Below, in pieces: positions 62,429-64,000 of a DNA stretch of 64,000 nt. The first letter of the stretch is position 1, and every line of letters begins with the position of its first letter. Under the pieces are notes generated by a model. The model was not told the DNA's origin. It worked only from the letters and a program-made list of their open reading frames with translations, and ran no database searches. Both the position numbers and the translations under genes were made by a program. Where the stretch lies: NCBI RefSeq assembly GCF_024362345.1, contig NZ_CP101505.1, positions 1,943,501 to 2,007,500 on the forward strand. The letters are read 5' to 3'. This DNA comes from Polaribacter dokdonensis (GTDB lineage Bacteria; Bacteroidota; Bacteroidia; Flavobacteriales; Flavobacteriaceae).

Positions 62429-64000
62429 TTATTTTAATTGTGCTACAATTGCTTTGGCTTTTTCTGCTTCTTCTGTATTGCCATAACTAACAACTATATA
62501 ATCTAAAGCTGCTTTATATTCTTTCTTTGTTTTAAATTTACCTATTGCTAGTGCCTTTAAAAGTTCGAACTTTGGTAATAATGCAGCATTTGGGATTGAA
62601 GGCAGAAATGCATCAATCTGTGTAATTACCTCATTAAACTTATCGTCTTTATACAAATAATACAATTCTTTATACTTACGCTCTACCTCATTAACCTCTA
62701 CTTCATCACTAAAAACTACATTAGGATTTAAAATTACCTGCGCAAACTTGGTTTCTGAATATTTTGTAAGTATTACATTTTTATATTGTTCAGCTTCAGT
62801 TTCGTTGTCTAAACTTGTGTATAGTTGATATAAATGCCAATTTATGGGTAAGACTAGAGCTTCATCTTCATTCAAATCATTTACTCTTTCTAACCTCTGT
62901 TTGGCCAAATCTAAATTTTTAAACTGCTCTTTATAAATCAATCCTAATTCATAAAGTGCTTCATTTCTAGTAATTATTAAACTATCTATTTCTGATTGTT
63001 CTTTAGGTATTGTACTTAAATAAGTATCTAAATCGTACTTTATATTAACTTTATTTACTGCAGTTGAATCTTTAGTTGCAATACCAATACTTGCTTTTTC
63101 AGACCATCTCCAATTATCTTCTAACCTTCTATTGCCCCAAATTTTAAAGAATTCTGATTTTCCAAAACTTAAAGATTGGCTATTGTAAAAATACCATTCT
63201 CCTTTTTTTGCTGGTTGCAAACCACTTATTGGATTCGCAAAAGCCATTTGATTTAGTCTTAATTGTGCTGCAGCTTCATCTGCCTCTTTAATTTTTTCTA
63301 TATAATTTTCGAAAAAGGTAGTTTGCTCTTCTTTTGTTAGTGTTGCAATTCTTACAATACTATCATTTGTTTGCACAACATCTTCAAACTTTATAAGCGA
63401 TGCTAAGTTTTTATATTTACGTTTAATTCTTCGAATTCTAAGGTTTAAAGTGTCTTTGGTAAATTGTAAAACACTGTCATAATAAGCACTTGCATTTTGA
63501 TATTCTGCTTCTTTGAATGCTAAATTTCCTAAATTTTCGTAGGTAAAAGTTTTTTGTTTATCACCTGCATTTGCTGCTCTTAAAGAATTGTAATAGTTGT
63601 TTTTTGCCAATTGAATACTATCATTCTTTTCTTGTAGCACTGCTGTTTGATAATACAACTCATCTAAATAAGGCCTATTTTCTCTGTCTTTAATTAGTTC
63701 TTGAAGTGTATTTAAAACCACAACTGAAATAGAATCGTTTGTGGTGTTTCTTGCCAGTTCTATATTAGCATGAATTTTATACTTGTAAGGCGCTTTTTTA
63801 AAATTTGCTAATCTATTGTAAGTTAAGTTAGCAGAATCTTTTTTATCCTCTAAACTATAAATTTGACCCAAAACAAAAAGGTTTCTAGCTCCTTGTGCTT
63901 GGTTTTCTAAAGTTCTAGTAGCTAATTGTAAATGTTTTTTTGCGTTCTGCAAACTGTCACTTTTCACATAAGCCATAGCTAATGCTGTATGTGCTTGCTC
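62429..64000 (-). CDS. porW: PorW/SprE-type gliding and T9SS lipoprotein, C-terminal part
   Basis: The gene continues past the right edge; the visible part encodes about 523 residues. It is helical and TPR-rich (NARNLFVLGQIYSLEDKKDS, then repeated Tyr/Leu-rich helices) and has the ISGLQPAKKGEWYFYNSQSLSFGKSEFFKIWGNRRLEDNWRWSEK stretch, which I recognise from PorW/SprE. These proteins help type IX secretion and gliding. The frame reads on beyond 63976 (EQAHTALAMAYVKSDS), so the ATG there is internal. It is first of the genes leading to the bactofilin and ATP synthase cluster. Confidence 0.83.
   Translation of the reverse strand, partial: EQAHTALAMAYVKSDSLQNAKKHLQLATRTLENQAQGARNLFVLGQIYSLEDKKDSANLTYNRLANFKKAPYKYKIHANIELARNTTNDSISVVVLNTLQELIKDRENRPYLDELYYQTAVLQEKNDSIQLAKNNYYNSLRAANAGDKQKTFTYENLGNLAFKEAEYQNASAYYDSVLQFTKDTLNLRIRRIKRKYKNLASLIKFEDVVQTNDSIVRIATLTKEEQTTFFENYIEKIKEADEAAAQLRLNQMAFANPISGLQPAKKGEWYFYNSQSLSFGKSEFFKIWGNRRLEDNWRWSEKASIGIATKDSTAVNKVNIKYDLDTYLSTIPKEQSEIDSLIITRNEALYELGLIYKEQFKNLDLAKQRLERVNDLNEDEALVLPINWHLYQLYTSLDNETEAEQYKNVILTKYSETKFAQVILNPNVVFSDEVEVNEVERKYKELYYLYKDDKFNEVITQIDAFLPSIPNAALLPKFELLKALAIGKFKTKKEYKAALDYIVVSYGNTEEAEKAKAIVAQLK

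Overview
The window is AT-rich, single-chromosome-style bacterial DNA, almost certainly from a marine member of the Flavobacteriaceae (Bacteroidota, Polaribacter/Tenacibaculum-like). The reasons are promoters of the TTTG / TAnnTTTG type, leaderless or near-leaderless starts, families limited to Bacteroidota (DUF4270, DUF4271, DUF4296, IPExxxVDY, DUF3109, PorW/SprE, AtpB with a signal-like N-terminus), short SusC-type debris, an FG-GAP/UnbV lipoprotein, and the gene order glmS-DUF4270-GT5-panC-panD-flippase-radA.

Layout. 1-4.5 kb: end of a Crp-like regulator, an AraC regulator, a small Cys protein, an AhpD-like protein and a cupredoxin-like protein, then an alpha/beta hydrolase and a PfkB sugar kinase. 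4.5-11.3 kb: Xaa-Pro aminopeptidase, DEAD-box helicase, GlsB-type membrane protein, a large Asp-box (BNR) secreted protein, a secreted DUF. 11.3-14.8 kb: succinate dehydrogenase (sdhCAB) behind a clear promoter. 14.8-21.8 kb is the accessory part: an XRE regulator, a 56-base palindrome, a truncated outer-membrane barrel, a 1080-residue FG-GAP lipoprotein, a glycosyltransferase-like protein that lacks its DXD motif, an orphan LytTR response regulator with a tandem site upstream, a DUF3050 protein and an unexplained intergenic stretch. 21.8-28.5 kb: RNase H, purN, acpP-fabF-rnc, IPExxxVDY protein, pyruvate kinase and an aldo/keto reductase. 28.5-41.5 kb: sugar acetyltransferase, TonB, DUF3109, MarC, a small flavoprotein, glmS-DUF4270-GT5 divergent from panC-panD-flippase, then radA, hemD and DUF4271. 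41.5-56 kb: polyprenol-type glycosyltransferase, dihydroorotase, DUF4296, epimerase, tyrS, YHS protein, mscL, LuxE-like synthetase, isoaspartyl peptidase, ALDH7-type dehydrogenase, AlbA-type protein, AKR and SDR. 56-64 kb: the FoF1 ATP synthase operon (atpB-E-F-H-A-G, read leftward), preceded by AtpZ, a small membrane protein, a bactofilin and the C-terminal part of the T9SS/gliding protein PorW/SprE.

Most of the window is conserved housekeeping DNA. The energy theme is strong (SDH, ATP synthase, pyruvate kinase). The signals that the gene list does not explain are regulatory or structural: a pair of dispersed palindromic repeats, a tandem LytTR-type site with exact 21-bp spacing, a tandem TGTCCA site after the AraC gene, a long palindrome beside the XRE gene and barrel remnant, hairpins flanking atpE, and promoters that abut start codons. 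I saw no CRISPR array, no complete insertion sequence, no tRNA or rRNA gene and no clear defence system. Starts were moved inward from the longest open frame for radA, tyrS, the LuxE-like gene, atpF, the small flavoprotein and the ALDH gene, for reasons given in each entry.
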